Shown: piece after piece, positions 1-10,883 of the stretch
How positions within the stretch are numbered: the first letter of the stretch is position 1
How the letters are laid out: each line of letters starts with the position of its first letter
Assembly: GCF_036320965.1 (NCBI RefSeq)
Contig: NC_092225.1
Coordinates: 263,010-327,009, forward strand
Length of the DNA stretch: 64,000 nt
Direction of reading: 5' to 3'
DNA from: Panulirus ornatus
Taxonomy: Eukaryota; Arthropoda; Malacostraca; Decapoda; Palinuridae
Made by a program: the position numbers and the translations under genes
Notes under the pieces: model-generated
Database searches by the model: none
Told to the model about the DNA's origin: nothing
What the model saw: only the letters and a program-made list of their open reading frames with translations

Positions 1-232
1 CAAAACATCCAGGTTCCTTTCCTCAAACTTACTACCTATCTCTCCTTTTTTCTCATCTTAGTTACATCCACACTCATTTAGACACCAAAATCTGAGCCTT
101 TGAGGAGGATGAAGCACTCCCTGCATGACTCCTTCTGTTTCTCCTTTTAGAAAGTTAAAATACAAGGATGGGAGGGTTTCTACCCCCCCCCCTGCTCCTG
201 TCCCCTTTAGTTGCTTTCTACAACACGCAGGG
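1..232 (-). mobile_element. RTE-A 5' head and start of endonuclease, inverted
   Basis: Read on the minus strand this is the RTE-A 5' UTR (structured head, C-rich segment) followed by the first endonuclease codons (SMFEERNLDVLA-type start). It abuts at about 233 a plus-strand RTE-A copy that begins in the middle of the endonuclease domain. The arrangement fits a 5' inversion made during target-primed reverse transcription, but the left edge lies outside the window. The head is partly decayed, with the GTCG...CGAC stem broken. Confidence 0.75.
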
Positions 233-502
233 TGATTTTTGGTCCCTATGCACCAGGTCATGAGAAGAAAGACCATGAGAGACAAGTGTTTTGGGAGCAG
301 CTGAGTGAGTTTGTTAGCAGCTTTGATGCATGAGACCGGGTTATAATGATGAGTGATTTGAATGCAAAGGTGAGTGATGTAGCAGTTGAGGGTATGATTG
401 GTGCACATGGGATGTTCAGTGTTGTAAATGGAAATGGTGAAGAGCTTGTAGATTTGGGTGCTGAAAAGGGACTGGTGATTGGGATTACCTGGAAAGAGAG
501 AT

Positions 503-583
503 TTATATCTATTTATTATACTTTGTAGCTGTCTCCCACATTAGCGAGGTAGCGCAAGGAAACAGACAAAAGAATGGCCCAAC
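503..583 (-). mobile_element. Short RTE-A 3'-tail fragment inserted in endonuclease
   Basis: An 81-bp piece reads on the minus strand as the end of the RTE-A 3' UTR (GGGCCATTC..GTCTGTTTCC..GCGCTACCTCGC..). It interrupts the host LINE between GNTW-KERFI and HKYTYVSRRDG. The insertion point follows AGAGAGAT (495-502), the site also used at 2875, 34288 and 61396. No clean TSD remains on the right. Confidence 0.7.
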
Positions 584-2875
584 ATAAGTATACATATGTA
601 AGTAGGAGAGATGGCCAGAGAGCGTTATTGGATTACGTGGTAATTGATAGGCGCGTGAAAGAGAGACTTTTGGACGTTAATGTGCTGAGAGGGGCAACTG
701 GTGTGAGGAAGTACCTGAAGGGGTTGAGTGCAGAATGGAAAAAGATGAGAGCAAATGATGTAAGGGGAGTGGGGGAGGAATGGGATGTATTTAGGGAAGC
801 AGTGATGGCGTGAGGAAAAGATACCTGTGGCATGAGAAAGGTGGGAGGTGGACAGATTAGAAAGGGTAGTGAGTAGTGGGATGAAGAAGTAGGATTATTA
901 GTGAAAGGGAAGAGAGAGGCATTTGGACGATTTTTACTGGGAAATAGTGCAAATGACTGGGAGATGTATAAAAGAAAGAGGCAGGAGGTCAAGAGAAAGG
1001 TGCAAGAGGTGAAAAAGAAGGCAAATGAGAGTTGGGGTGAGAGAGTATCATTAAGTTTTAGGGAGAATATAAAGATATTATGGAAGGAGGTAAATAAAGT
1101 GTGTAAGAAAAGATAACAAATGGGAACATCGGTGAAGGGGCTAATGTGGAGGTAATAACAAGTAGAGGTGAAGTGAGAAGGAGATGGAGTGAGTATTTTG
1201 AAGGTTTGTTGAATGTGTTCGGTGATAGAGTGGCAGATATAGGGTGTTTTGGTTGAGGTGGTGTGCGAAGTGAGAAGGTCAGGGAGAATGGTTTGGTAAA
1301 CAGAGAAGAGGTAGTGAAAGCTGTGCAGAAGATGAAAGCCAGCAAGGCATTGGGTTTGGATGGTATTGCAGTAGCATTTATTAAAGAAGTGGGTGACTGT
1401 GTTGTTGACTGATTGGTGAGAATGGTTCACGGTGAAGTGCCTGAGGATTAGCGGAGTGCATGCATAGGGCCATTGTACAAAGGTAAAGGGGATAAAAGTG
1501 AGTGTACAAATTACAGACGTATAAGTTTGTTAAGTATTCCTGGGAAATTATATGGGAGGGTATTGATTGAGAGGGTAAAGACAAGTGCAGGGTGTGCGAA
1601 GTGAAAGGGTTAGGGAGAATGGTCTGGTAAACAGAGAAGAGATAATGAAAGCTTTGCAGAAGATGAAAGCCAGCAAGGCAGCAGGTTTGGATGGTATTGC
1701 AGTGGCATTTATTAAAAAATTGGGTGAATTTGTTGTTTACAGGTTGGTGAGAATATTCAAAGTATGTATGGTTCATGGTGAAGTGCCTGAGGGTTAGCAA
1801 AATGTATGCATAGTGCCATTGTACAAAAGCAAAGGGGATAAAAGAGAGTGTACAAATTACAGATGTATAAGTTTGTTAAGTATTCTTGGGAAATTATATG
1901 GGAGAGTATTGATTGAGAGTTTAAAGACATGTGCAAAACATCAGATTGGGAAAGAGAAGTGTGGTTTCAGAAGTGGTAAAGTATGTGTGGATCAGGTGTT
2001 TGCTTTGAAGAATGTATGAGAGAAATACTTAGAGAAACAGATGGATTTGTATGTAGCATTTATGGATCTGGAGAAGGCGTATTATAGAGTTGATAGAGAT
2101 ACTCTGTGTAAGGTATTAAGAGTATATGGTATGGGAGGTAAGTTGCTAGAAGCAGTGAAAAGTTTTTATCGAGGATATAAGGCATGTGTACGAGTAGGAA
2201 GAGAGGAAAGTGATTGGTTCCCAGTGAATGTCGGGTTGCGGCAAGGATGCATGATGTCTCCTTGGTTGTTTGATATGTTTATGGATGGGATTCTTAGGGA
2301 GGTGAATGCAAGTGTTTTGGAGAGAGGGGCAAGTATGCAGTCTGTTGTGGATGAGAGGCCTTGGGAAGTGAGTTAGTTGTTGTTTGGTGATGATACAGTG
2401 CTGGTGGCTGATTCAGGTAAGAAACTACAGAAATTGGTGACTGACTTTGGTAAAGTTTGTGAAGGAAGAAAGCTGAGAGTAACAGTGAATAAGAGCAAGG
2501 TTAGGTTGAAGGACAAGTCAATGGGGAAGTAAGTTTGAATGGAGAAAAACTGGAGGAAGTGAAGTGTTTTAGATATCTGGGATTGGATTTAGCAGCGGAT
2601 AGAACCATGGAAGTGGAAGTGAGTGACAGGATGGGGGAGGGGCCGAAGGTTCTGGGAGTGTTTAAGAATGTGCGGAAGGTGAGAACATTATCTTGGAGAG
2701 GAAAAATGGGTATGTTTGAAGGAATAGTGGTTCCAACAATGTTATATGGTTGCGCGGCATGGGCTACAGATAGGGTTGTGCGGAGAAGGGTGGATGTGTT
2801 GGAAATTAGATATTTGAGGTCAATATGTGGTGTGAGGTGGTTTGATGGAGTAAACAATGAAAGGATAAGAGAGAT

Positions 2876-3137
2876 TTTTTTTTTTTTTTCTTTTTTCATA
2901 CTATTTGCCATTTCCCGCGTTAGCGAGGTAGCGTTAAGAACAGAGAACTGGGCCTTAGAGGGAATATCCTCACCTGACCCCCTTCTCTGTTCCTTCTTTT
3001 GGAGAATTAGAAAATAAAAAAAAAATAAAACAAGAAAGGGGAGGATTTCCAGCCACCCGCTCCCTCCCCTTTTAGTCGCCTTCTACGACACGCAGGGAAT
3101 ACGTGGGAAGTATTCTTTCTCCTCCATCCCCAGGGAT
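2876..3137 (-). mobile_element. SINE-R copy 1 (LINE-derived composite SINE)
   Basis: 262 bp with a poly-T left end, flanked by an 8-bp TSD AGAGAGAT (2868-2875 and 3138-3145). Removing it restores the host LINE codons around REMC. In sense (minus) it starts ATCCCTGGGGAT, carries the head hairpins shared with the RTE-A 5' UTR, and ends with the CGCTACCTCGCTAACGCGGG tail motif shared with the RTE-A 3' end. Confidence 0.9.
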
Positions 3138-3695
3138 AGAGAGATGTGTTGTAATAAAAAGAGTGTGGTTGAGAGAGCAAAAGAGGGTGTATTGAAATGG
3201 TTTGGTCACATGGAAAGAATGAGTGAGGAAAGATTGACAAAGAGGATACATGTCTCAGAGGTGGAGGGAACGAGAAGTGAGAGACCAAATTGGAGGAGTA
3301 AGGATGGAGTGAAAAAGATTTTGAACGATCAGGGCCTGAACATAATGGAGGGTGAAAGGCGTGCAAAGAATAGAATGAATTTGAAGGATTTGGTATACTG
3401 GGATCAATGTGTTGTCAGTGAATTGAACCAGGGCATGTGAAGAGTCTGGGGTAAACCATGGAAAGTTTTGTGGGGCCTGGATATAGAAATTGAGCTGTAG
3501 TTTCGGTGCATTCATATGACATCTAGATACTGATTGCGTATGAATGTGGCCTTTTTTTGTCTTTTCATAGTGCTACCTCACCGGGGGGTGAGATACTATT
3601 TATTGTGTGGCAGGGTGGTGATGGAAATGAATGAAGGCAGCTAGTATGAGTATGTACATGGATTTATATGTATATGTGTTTGTATGTATAAGTAA

Positions 3696-3942
3696 CTATC
3701 CTTGGGGATAGGGGAGAAAGAATTCTTCCCACGTGTTCCCTGCGTGTCGTAGAAGGCGACTAAAAGGGAAGGGAGCGGGGGGGGCTGGAAATCCTCCCCT
3801 CTTGTTTTTTTTTTTTTTTCCCAAAGAAGGAATGGAGAAGGGGGCCAGATGAGGATATTCCCTCAAAGGCCCAGTCCTCTGTTCTTAACGCTACCTCGCT
3901 AACGCGGGAAATGGCGAATAGTATGAAAGAAAGAAAAGAAAA
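3696..3942 (+). mobile_element. SINE-R copy 2
   Basis: 247 bp with an 11-bp TSD TGTATAAGTAA (3685-3695 and 3943-3953), inserted in the AT-rich 3' UTR of RTE-A copy 1. The structure is the same as copy 1 in the opposite orientation. It contains an internal T-run (about 3805-3818) and a short A-rich tail. Confidence 0.9.
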
Positions 3943-4105
3943 TGTATAAGTAAATATGTATATGTCGAAATGTATAGGTATGTATATGTGTGTGTGTGTG
4001 GGCATTTATGTATACACCTGTGTTGGCCATTCTTTGTCTGTTTCCTTGTGCTACCTCACTAATGCAGGATATGGCAATTAAGTATGATGAAAACTAAATG
4101 AAGCA
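3943..4105 (+). mobile_element. 3' end of RTE-A copy 1
   Basis: This continues the long 3' UTR after SINE-R copy 2: alternating TATG repeats, then GGCCATTC..GTCTGTTTCC..GCTACCTCACTAATGCAGG and a decayed A-rich end. Confidence 0.8.
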
Positions 4106-4476
4106 TGTGAAGCGCCTGGGGTAAACCATGGGAAGTTTTGTGGGGCCTGGATGTGGAAAGGGAGGTGTGGTTTGGGTGCATTATACATGACATCTATAGA
4201 CTGAGTGTGAACGAATGTGGCCTTTGTGGTCTTTTCCTGGTGCTACCTTAAGCATGCGGGGGGAGGGGTTTGCCATTTCATGTGTGGTGGGATGGCGACG
4301 AGAATGAATAAAGGCAGGAAGTATGAATTATTTACATGTGTATATATGTATATTTCTGTGTATGTATATATATGTATATGTTGAAATGTATAGGTATGTA
4401 TATGTTCTTGGTGGACGTGTATGTATATACATGTGTATGTGGGTGGTTTGGGCCATTTTTTTTGTCTGTTTCCTTA
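4101..4476 (+). mobile_element. RTE-A 3' UTR fragment (long form), tail lost
   Basis: It starts at GCATGTGAAGCG..GGGGTAAACCATGG, just downstream of the normal stop codon region, and runs through the long 3' UTR to CTGTTTCCTTA, where it is cut. It is a strongly 5'-truncated copy that also lacks its last about 45 nt. Confidence 0.75.
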
Positions 4477-4499
4477 TATATGTGTGTATATATATTTAT

Positions 4500-4792
4500 T
4501 TCTGTTTATTTATTTTGCTTTGTCGCTGTCTCCTGCATTAGCGAGGTAGTGCAAGGAAACAAACGAAAGAATGGCCCCAACCTGCCCACATACACATGTA
4601 TATACATACACGTCCACACACGCAAATATACATACCTATACATCTCAATGTACACATATATATACACACACAGACATATACATATATACACATGTACATA
4701 ATTCATACTGTCTGCCTTTATTTGTTCCCATCGCCACCTCCCCACACATGGAATAACAACCCCCTCCCCCCTCATGTGTGCGAGGTAGCGCT
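4500..4792 (-). mobile_element. RTE-A 3' UTR fragment, head-to-head with next copy
   Basis: Minus-strand tail (TTTGTCGCTGTCTCC..) followed by about 290 bp of the long-form 3' UTR, 5'-truncated at CTAGCGCTACCTCGC. Its 5' end abuts the 5' end of a plus-strand copy at 4793, with a 3-nt overlap (TAG) common to both families of sequence. Confidence 0.8.
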
Positions 4793-5556
4793 AGATATCT
4801 GGGAGTGGATCTGGCAGCGGATGGAACCATGGAAGCGGAAGTGGATCATAGGGTGGGGGAGGGGGCGAAAATTCTGGGGGCCTTGAAGAATGTGTGGAAA
4901 TCGAGAACATTATCTCGGAAAGCAAAAATAGGTATGTTTGAAGGAATAGTGGTTCCAACAATGTTGTATGGTTGCGAGGCGTGGGCTATGGATAGAGTTG
5001 TGCGCAGGAGGATGGATGTGCTGGAAATGAGATGTTTGAGGACAATGTGTGGTGTGAGGTGGTTTGATCGAGTGAGTAACGTAAGGGTAAGAGAGATGTG
5101 TGGAAATAAAAAGAGCGTGGTTGAGAGAGCAGAAGAGGGTGTTTTGAAGTGGTTTGGGCACATGGAGAGAATGAGTGAGGAAAGATTGACCAAGAGGATA
5201 TATGTGTTGGAGGTGGAGGGAACGAGGAGAAGAGGGAGACCAAATTGGAGGTGGAAAGATGGAGTGAAAAAGATTTTGTGTGATCGGGGCCTGAACATGC
5301 AAGAGGGTGAAAGGAGGGCAAGGAATAGAGTGAATTGGATGGATGTGGTATACCGGGGTTGACGTGCTGTCAGTGGATTGAATCAAGGCATGTGAAGCGT
5401 CTGGGGTAAACCATGGAAAGCTGTGAAGGTATGTATATTTGCGTGTGTGGACGTATGTATATACATGTGTATGGGGGGGGGTTGCGCCATTTCTTTCGTC
5501 TGTTTCCTTGCGCTACCTCGCAAACGCGGGAGACAGCGACAAAGTATAATAATAAA
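4793..5556 (+). mobile_element. RTE-A C-terminal domain and short-form 3' UTR
   Basis: A 5'-truncated copy with an open frame from RYLGVDLAADGTMEAEV (about 4792) to VVYRG (5362). It contains YGCEAW, CLRTMCGVRWFD, WFGHMERMSEERLTKRIY and RRGRPNWRWKDGVKK, the typical RTE C-terminal domain. The 3' UTR is the short form, lacking about 290 bp between GGAAAG and GTATGTATATTTGCG. It ends GACAAAGTATAATAATAAATAAT. Confidence 0.88.
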
Positions 5557-5768
5557 TAATATATTATAGTATATATTCATAAACGTGCATACACGCACGT
5601 ATACATACATGTTGGAAAGGATCACAATTTTGCGCGTGATCAAGATATTCCTATGAGTCCACAGGGAAAATGAAACAAGAAAAGTTCCCAAGTACACTTT
5701 CGTGTAATAATCACATCATCGGGGGAGACTCAAGAGAGAAATATAACAGTCAGTTGAAATACATCCTC
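5557..5768 (-). mobile_element. Penelope-like element fragment with degenerate hammerhead ribozyme
   Basis: This 160-bp-plus sequence recurs at 21249-21431. On the minus strand it holds the parts of a type I hammerhead. Stem I is UCCC (from 5723-5728) with GGGA (5686-5689). The core is CCGAUGA in place of CUGAUGA (5716-5722). A short stem II follows, then intact GAAA (5698-5701), stem III GUG/UAC-type and UU before the cleavage site. Hammerheads of this type are known in Penelope-like retroelements. The core has one disabling-looking change (U to C). Confidence 0.7.
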
Positions 5769-6132
5769 CCACACAGTAAATAGCATCCCCCCATCCCTTT
5801 CAGGAAGGTAGTGCCACGAAAAGACAGAAAAGGCTACATTCGTTCACACTCAGTTTGTAGCTGTCATATGTAATGCACCAGCACAACAGCTCCCTATCCA
5901 CATCCGGGCCCCAAACGCTTTACATGCTCTGGTTCAGTCCATTGACAGCATGTCGACCCCAGTATACCACATCGTTCCAATTCTCTCTATTCCTTGCACA
6001 CCTTTTCCCCTCCTGTATGTTAAGGCCCTGATCGATCAAAATCTTTTTCATTGCATCCTTCCACCTCCAGTCTGGTCTCTGCTTCTCCTTGTTTCTTCCA
6101 CCTCTGACATATATATCCTCTCTTGTTCTTAT
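5769..6132 (-). mobile_element. RTE-A C-terminal domain and 3' UTR piece, old
   Basis: On the minus strand this encodes the end of the C-terminal domain (KDFDRSGP, VYWGR-like) and then the long-form 3' UTR up to a decayed CACTACCTTCC tail near 5800-5820. It lies head-to-head with the plus-strand copy that starts near 6150. Confidence 0.7.
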
Positions 6133-6149
6133 ATTTACTTGTATATAAA

Positions 6150-7785
6150 CAGTTTTCAGAAGTGGTAGAGGATGTGTGTCGATCAGGTGTTTGCTTTGAA
6201 GGATGTATGTGAGAAATACTTAGAAAAACAGATGGATTTGTATGTAGCATTTATGGATCTGGAGAAGGCATATGATAGAGTTGATAGAGATGCTTTGTGG
6301 AAGGTATTAAGATTATATGATGCGGGGGGTAAGTTGCTAAAAGCAGTGAAAAGTTTTTATCAAGGATATAAGGCATGTGTATGAGTAGGAAGAGAGTAAA
6401 GTGATTGGTTCCCAGTGAATGTCGGTTTGCGGCAGGGGTGCGTGATGTCTCCATGGTTGTTTAATTTGTTTATGGATGGGGTTGTTAGGAAGGTGGATGT
6501 GAGTTTTGGAGAGAGGGGCAAGTATGCAGTCTGTTGTGGATGAGAGGGCTTGGGAAGTGAGTCAGTTGTTGTTCACTGATGATGTAGCGCTGATTGCTGA
6601 TTCAGGTGAGAAACTGCAGAAATTGGTGATTGAGTTTGGTAAAGTGTGTGAAAGAAGAAAGCTGAGAGTAAATGTGAATAAGAGCAAGGTTATTAGGTTC
6701 AGTAGGGTTAAGGGACAAGTTTATTGGGAGGTAAGTTTAAATGGAGAACAAGTGGAGGAAGTGAGGTGTTTGAGATATCTGGGAGTGGATTTAGCAGCGG
6801 ATGGAACCATGGAAGCGGAAGTGAGTCACAGGGTGGGGTAGGGGGCGAAGGTTCCGGAAGTGTTAAGGAATGTGTGGAAGGTGGGAACGTTATCTCAGAG
6901 AGCTAAAATGGGTATGTTTGAAGGAATAGTGGTTCCAACAATGTTATATAGTTGCGAGGCATGGGCTATAGATAGGGTTGTGTGGAGGAGGGTGGATGTG
7001 TTGGAAATGAAACATTTGAGACAGTATGTGTTGTGTGGTGGTTTAATCGAGTAAGTAATGAAAGGTTAAGAGATGTGTGGTAAAAAAAAGAGTGTGGTTG
7101 AGAGAGCAGAAGAGGGTGTATTGAAAAGGTTTGGTCACATGGAGAGAATGAGTGAGGAAAGATTGACAAAGGGGATATATGTGTCAGAGGTAGAGGGAAC
7201 GAGGAGAAGTGGAAGACCAAATTGGAGGAGTAAGGATGGAGTGAAAAAGATTTTGAGTGATCAGGGCCTGAACATACAGGAGGGTGAAAGGCATGCAAGG
7301 AATAGAGTGAATTGGAACGATGTGATATACCAGGGTCAGCATGCTGTCATTGGATTGAACCAGGGTATGTGAAGCATCTGGGGTAAACCATGGTAAGTTT
7401 TGTGGGGCCTGGCCGTGGAAAGGGAGCTGTGGTTTCAGTGCATTACACATGATAGCTAGAGACTGAGTGTGAACGAAAGTGGCCTTTGTTGTCTTTTCCT
7501 AGCGCTACCTCGTGCATGCACGGGGAGGGGGTGGTGCTGTTTCATGTGTGGTGGGGTGGCGATGGGAATGGATGAAGGCAGCAAGTATGAATATGTACAT
7601 GTGTATATATGTATATGTCAGTGCATGTATATGTATGTATACATTGAAATGTTTGGGTGTTTATGTATATTCATGTGTATGTAGGTGGGTTGGGCCATTC
7701 TTTCTTCTGTTTTCTTGTGCTGCCTTGCTAACGTAGGAGGCAGCGACTAAGTATAATAAATGAAAAGAAGAATAATAAAAAGTTT
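6150..7785 (+). mobile_element. RTE-A copy: RT from CGFRSG region, C-terminal domain, long 3' UTR
   Basis: 5'-truncated. It opens at FRSGRGCVDQVFALKD (about 6152), followed by FMDLEKAYDRVDRDALW, GLRQGCVMSPWLFN, LLFTDDVALIAD (the second catalytic motif reads TDD, not ADD), NVNKSKVIRFSR and the C-terminal domain to about 7372. Stops at about 6382, 6838 and 7054 break the frame. The long 3' UTR ends GACTAAGTATAATAAATGAAAAG. Confidence 0.87.
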
Positions 7786-7964
7786 TCATGACCTTGTTAA
7801 AGTAGTTGTACATAAACAGACATGCTTGCTCTATCCATAAGGTACCAGAGTACTGGTAACTTGATTATGAACACAGTTATTACTCTTCACAATGGCTTAG
7901 ATTGCAAGAACAATTATATAGTTTTTAAGAGATTTTTTTGTGTCCTTCCCAATTTGAGGTTAAT
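7786..7964. other. Unassigned intronic/upstream DNA
   Basis: AT-rich sequence between an RTE-A tail and a tRNA-derived SINE. I see no coding or repeat signature. Confidence 0.4.
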
Positions 7965-8240
7965 AAGTTCGTGTGTATGTATTGTGTGACTATCTTTGTG
8001 TTATCTTTTTATATGCGTATATGATTACTGTTTGTGTGTTATTGGAAAAGTGTTTTACTCTTGTGTTGTCTTGTCTCTTAACCTTGTATATATGTATGCA
8101 TGTATTTATGCATGCACTGACCAGCCTTGGGGGGTGGATAACATCTGCATTTGTTGTAGGATGAATGCCATATACAGGATTCAAACCCATGTGGGTCTGA
8201 CTCTAGGCTGTCCCACGTTGACTTATGGTAAGTAATGCAA
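7965..8240 (-). mobile_element. tRNA-derived SINE, copy b
   Basis: On the minus strand it has a box-B-like GGTTTGAATCC (8178-8188) and then a body matching copy a (8372-8655): CATTCATCC, CTGGTCAGT, AAGGTTAAGAGACAAG, ACAGTAATCA. The box A end is lost near 8240. Confidence 0.6.
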
Positions 8241-8259
8241 ATCAGTACATCACTGAAGC

Positions 8260-8260
<1 letters not shown>

Positions 8261-8342
<82 letters not shown>

Positions 8343-8350
8343 TGTGTCTG
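8261..8350. repeat. (GT)n microsatellite
   Basis: About 80 nt of pure GT, then TCTGTGTCTGTG variants. On the minus strand it follows the 3' end of SINE copy a, so it is probably that SINE's expanded (CA)n tail. Confidence 0.9.
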
Positions 8351-8371
8351 TGTGTCTGTGTCTGTGTGTGA

Positions 8372-8655
8372 TTACTGTTTGTGTCACATGGGGAGAGATT
8401 TTTACACCTAGGTTGCCGCGTCTCTTAACCTTATTCATATGTGTGTACTGTTTCTCTATTGCTATGTATGTATGCTCACACACACCCCAGCCTAAGCCAG
8501 GTACTCAGCTACTGACCAGCCCTAAAGGGAGGATGAACAACTGAGTTTGGCACAGGCCAACTGCCATGCCCAGGATTTGAATCTATATGGGTCCAATTCC
8601 AGGCTGGCCCATGTTGACTGGGCAGTAATGCTAACCTCTACACCATGGAGGTCCA
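8372..8655 (-). mobile_element. tRNA-derived SINE, copy a
   Basis: Minus strand: box A TGGTGTAGAGG (8635-8645) and box B GATTCAAATCC (8573-8583) lie in tRNA-like spacing at the head. A roughly 200-nt tRNA-unrelated body follows and then a CA-rich tail. Both boxes match the RNA polymerase III internal promoter consensus closely. The parental tRNA is not certain. Confidence 0.7.
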
Positions 8656-8911
8656 CGTATGTGTGAGTCCATGGGATCATGGCATATACATTCAGGACAT
8701 ATTATCACTGGTTTTCATTAATGTGTGGCATTTATAGAGTTTTGTGTAACATTTGTCTAGTACCTGAAAGATTCGACTTGGATTTTTGCTTCATATAGTA
8801 CCTTTGAGTACATTTTACAGGATTTATGCATGATTATTGGCCCACTCGCACGCATGTGGGACAAAGATTTGCATTATACTAACTTTTTGCATTGATGTTG
8901 ATTACTTTCAG
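8656..8911. other. Intron just upstream of PGAP2 exon 1
   Basis: Unique-looking sequence ending in the acceptor GATTACTTTCAG (AG at 8910-8911). Because the first coding exon has an acceptor, at least one non-coding 5' exon should lie upstream. I could not identify it. Confidence 0.5.
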
Positions 8912-9080
8912 AAATTGTTGCACTAGGGGACACACAATGTCAGAATCAAATGCAGTGGTACGCATTCCCCTCGCTCGTTTGGCTGTGGTGACTGTCTCTT
9001 TGCCCCTTGGAGCGTTTTTCCTATGTATTTATCTATCACTACGGTACAACTTCGATTTATCAACTGCTACTCACTGTGGG
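8912..9080 (+). CDS. PGAP2: PGAP2 first coding exon
   Basis: Encodes residues 1-48 of a PGAP2/FRAG1-family (Frag1/DRAM/Sfk1) multi-pass Golgi membrane protein that acts in fatty-acid remodelling of GPI anchors. The ATG at 8937-8939 has A at -3. A 25-nt 5' UTR part (8912-8936) follows acceptor TTTCAG. A hydrophobic segment (about residues 12-34, LARLAVVTVSLPLGAFFLCI) is the first membrane span. The exon ends STATHCG with donor GGG|GTAAGT in phase 0. The STATHCG end plus VPNYLPS at the next exon is the most characteristic block of the family. The frame is also open upstream to 8892, but that part lies before the splice acceptor, so the ATG at 8937 is preferred. The family call rests on recalled homologues, not a search. 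Confidence 0.9.
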
Positions 9081-9984
9081 GTAAGTGTGCTTTTACATTA
9101 AATTTCTCAAAAGGATTTTGATTCATTCCATTAATTTTCTGTTATATTTTTATTAAGATACTCTCAACATTTTGACCAAATGTTGATTTGGTTCAGTTTC
9201 ATATGCTTTAGTAAATTCAGTTTTCTTTCTTACAAAATTTAGTTGTTGAACACGGGGAATGAGACAGCCCTGCATCCTTAGGTATATAGTGAACCACTAT
9301 CCCCAATAGTCCTTTAGTTTACCCATCATCTTCCCATAAAGTTAGAATCATTTTGAGTGAACCACTTATAGTCATCATCTCTTCTGTAGCTGAATTTTAC
9401 ATCATGAATCAAAAACACTCATACATCCAGATGTTATTGTAAACTTCATTCCCCGCTCCTTGCACAATAATGCAAAATGACCCTGACTGTTGTCATTTTC
9501 ATGCTGCTCTGATGAACGTATAACCCTTATTTACTGCTCCTGGCTCAACTGAACAAGAAGGCCTTGAGTGTTGTCATTTTCATCTATACTTTGATGTTTG
9601 TTGGACTTTTGCTTCTGCAGTTGATATCCTTTTAGTAGTGTTTGATTTAGTTTTGAAGTTGGACTAAATGTTTTCTCCCTCTATTTGAAATGTATTGTAT
9701 ATGAAGAATCCATATCTTCCCTGTTTGTATACTTAAGTGCACTTCTTATTCCTCTCTGTTGATTCCATTGTTTTCATTCATTTTAATGCTTTTTTCTTTG
9801 TCAGTTTACTCTTTAGTGTTTTGTCAACCTTATAAGTCATATTAAGGATGTGTTTTGTTTCTTTTTATGATTAACACTTTTATTTTCATAGAGCTGTGGA
9901 TCTTGGGTCTAATTGCAGCACCACCTCTTTGCAGGCTTGATATATATTATAGCAAATGATGGCCCTTGTGGCTTATGCCAGGAC
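9081..9984. other. PGAP2 intron 1, 5' part
   Basis: Low-complexity AT-rich intron. Two short imperfect copies of a TTGTCATTTTCAT-containing segment lie at about 9485-9520 and 9565-9600. Otherwise I see nothing recognisable. Confidence 0.5.
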
Positions 9985-10506
9985 TGTGAATACCCCTAGT
10001 CCATGCTTGCTTTGCAAACCTCCTCACCTCAAACAGCTTCATCTGTCACTCTGTCATCAAGCATTTCAAAATGTAAACTTCATCACCTCACCTCATCCTT
10101 GCCTGTTACCACTTCCCCATTTGTTCTCTTGTTTTTTCTCTTGCCTTTAGCCTCTTTCCAAAATATCTTTTTTTTCTCACTGAAGTTTACTGATAATTAA
10201 CTTCCACTCTTATTTGCCCTCTTTTTCATTCCCTGCACGTTTCTCTTGACCTCTTACTGCTTTCTCTTGTACATGCCTCAGTCATTTGCATTCCTTTCTT
10301 GTAAGTACCACCCACCCATACATTTCCGTTTTATCTTTCACAAGCAGCTTTACTTTGTCATCCCATGACTCACTACCCTTTCTTACTTGCCTAACCTTCA
10401 CCTCCTGCATGCCACACATTTCTCTTCTGTATGCTAGCACTGCTTTTGTTAATATCTCCCATTCCTCATCCACTCCCTTGTTGTTATTACTATTACCTCT
10501 TGCCAT
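9985..10506 (-). mobile_element. Diverged RTE-A fragment (linker to RT start)
   Basis: The minus-strand frame 10506-10282 reads GVDEEWEILTKAVLAYRREMCGM...RKGSESWDDKVKLLVKDK. This aligns with the RTE-A linker GVGEEWDVFREAVMDCAKDACGM...RKGSEWWDEEVRLLVKEK. The 9985-10200 part continues into the RT N-terminal region with many changes. It is clearly older than most copies in the window. Confidence 0.75.
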
Positions 10507-10870
10507 TGTACACCCAATTCATGGTTACCATGATCTGTTATAGAATATTTATGATTACACTGGTGGCAGTGTTCCCTAATTAAAGAAGGAAGTAGGTTTG
10601 TCTTAAGTTAGTCAGTTCTCCAAGATCAACCAACTGAGGTGTTGACTAACTCTAATTTGAAAGTGCCTGTTAATACTGCCAGTACACTCGACATTGTAGT
10701 CAGGTCATGAAAACTCATAAATAATCTTAGGCATAAGTTCCATGGGCATTGGTTATTAAGTTTTGAAAAATGGGTTTGTGAATACAGTTCTATTGAGATG
10801 TGTGGATAATCTTTAGAATCATTTAGGACAGATCTTTATATACTGAACTCATGAAGTACTTTAACAAATG
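10507..10870. other. PGAP2 intron 1, unique segment
   Basis: No feature recognised. Confidence 0.4.
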
Positions 10871-10883
10871 TTGCCAGAGTTAT

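Larger units (their letters stand above)
233..3684 (+). mobile_element. RTE-A copy 1: endonuclease, RT, C-terminal domain, long 3' UTR
   Basis: Old, frameshifted LINE copy. The endonuclease part starts near the GAYAPGHEKKDHERQVFWEQ motif. The linker and RT follow (KASKALGLDGIA at about 1340, FMDLEKAYYRVD at about 2056, GLRQGCMMSPWLF at about 2235). The C-terminal domain spans about 2520-3440. Part of the RT N-terminus is present twice (about 1260-1580 and 1590-1930), so the copy carries an internal duplication. Many stops interrupt it. It is split by a 3'-tail fragment (503-583) and by a SINE (2876-3137). The 3' UTR is the long form and continues after the SINE at 3696-3942. Confidence 0.85.

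Noticed and set aside
8260..8544. Open frames made of CVCVCV or THTHTH near 8250-8544
   Set aside because: These are translations of the (GT)n microsatellite.
10286..10543. Plus-strand 85-codon frame at 10286-10543
   Set aside because: It is the antisense of the RTE-A linker region GVDEEWEIL...SWDDKVKLLVK.
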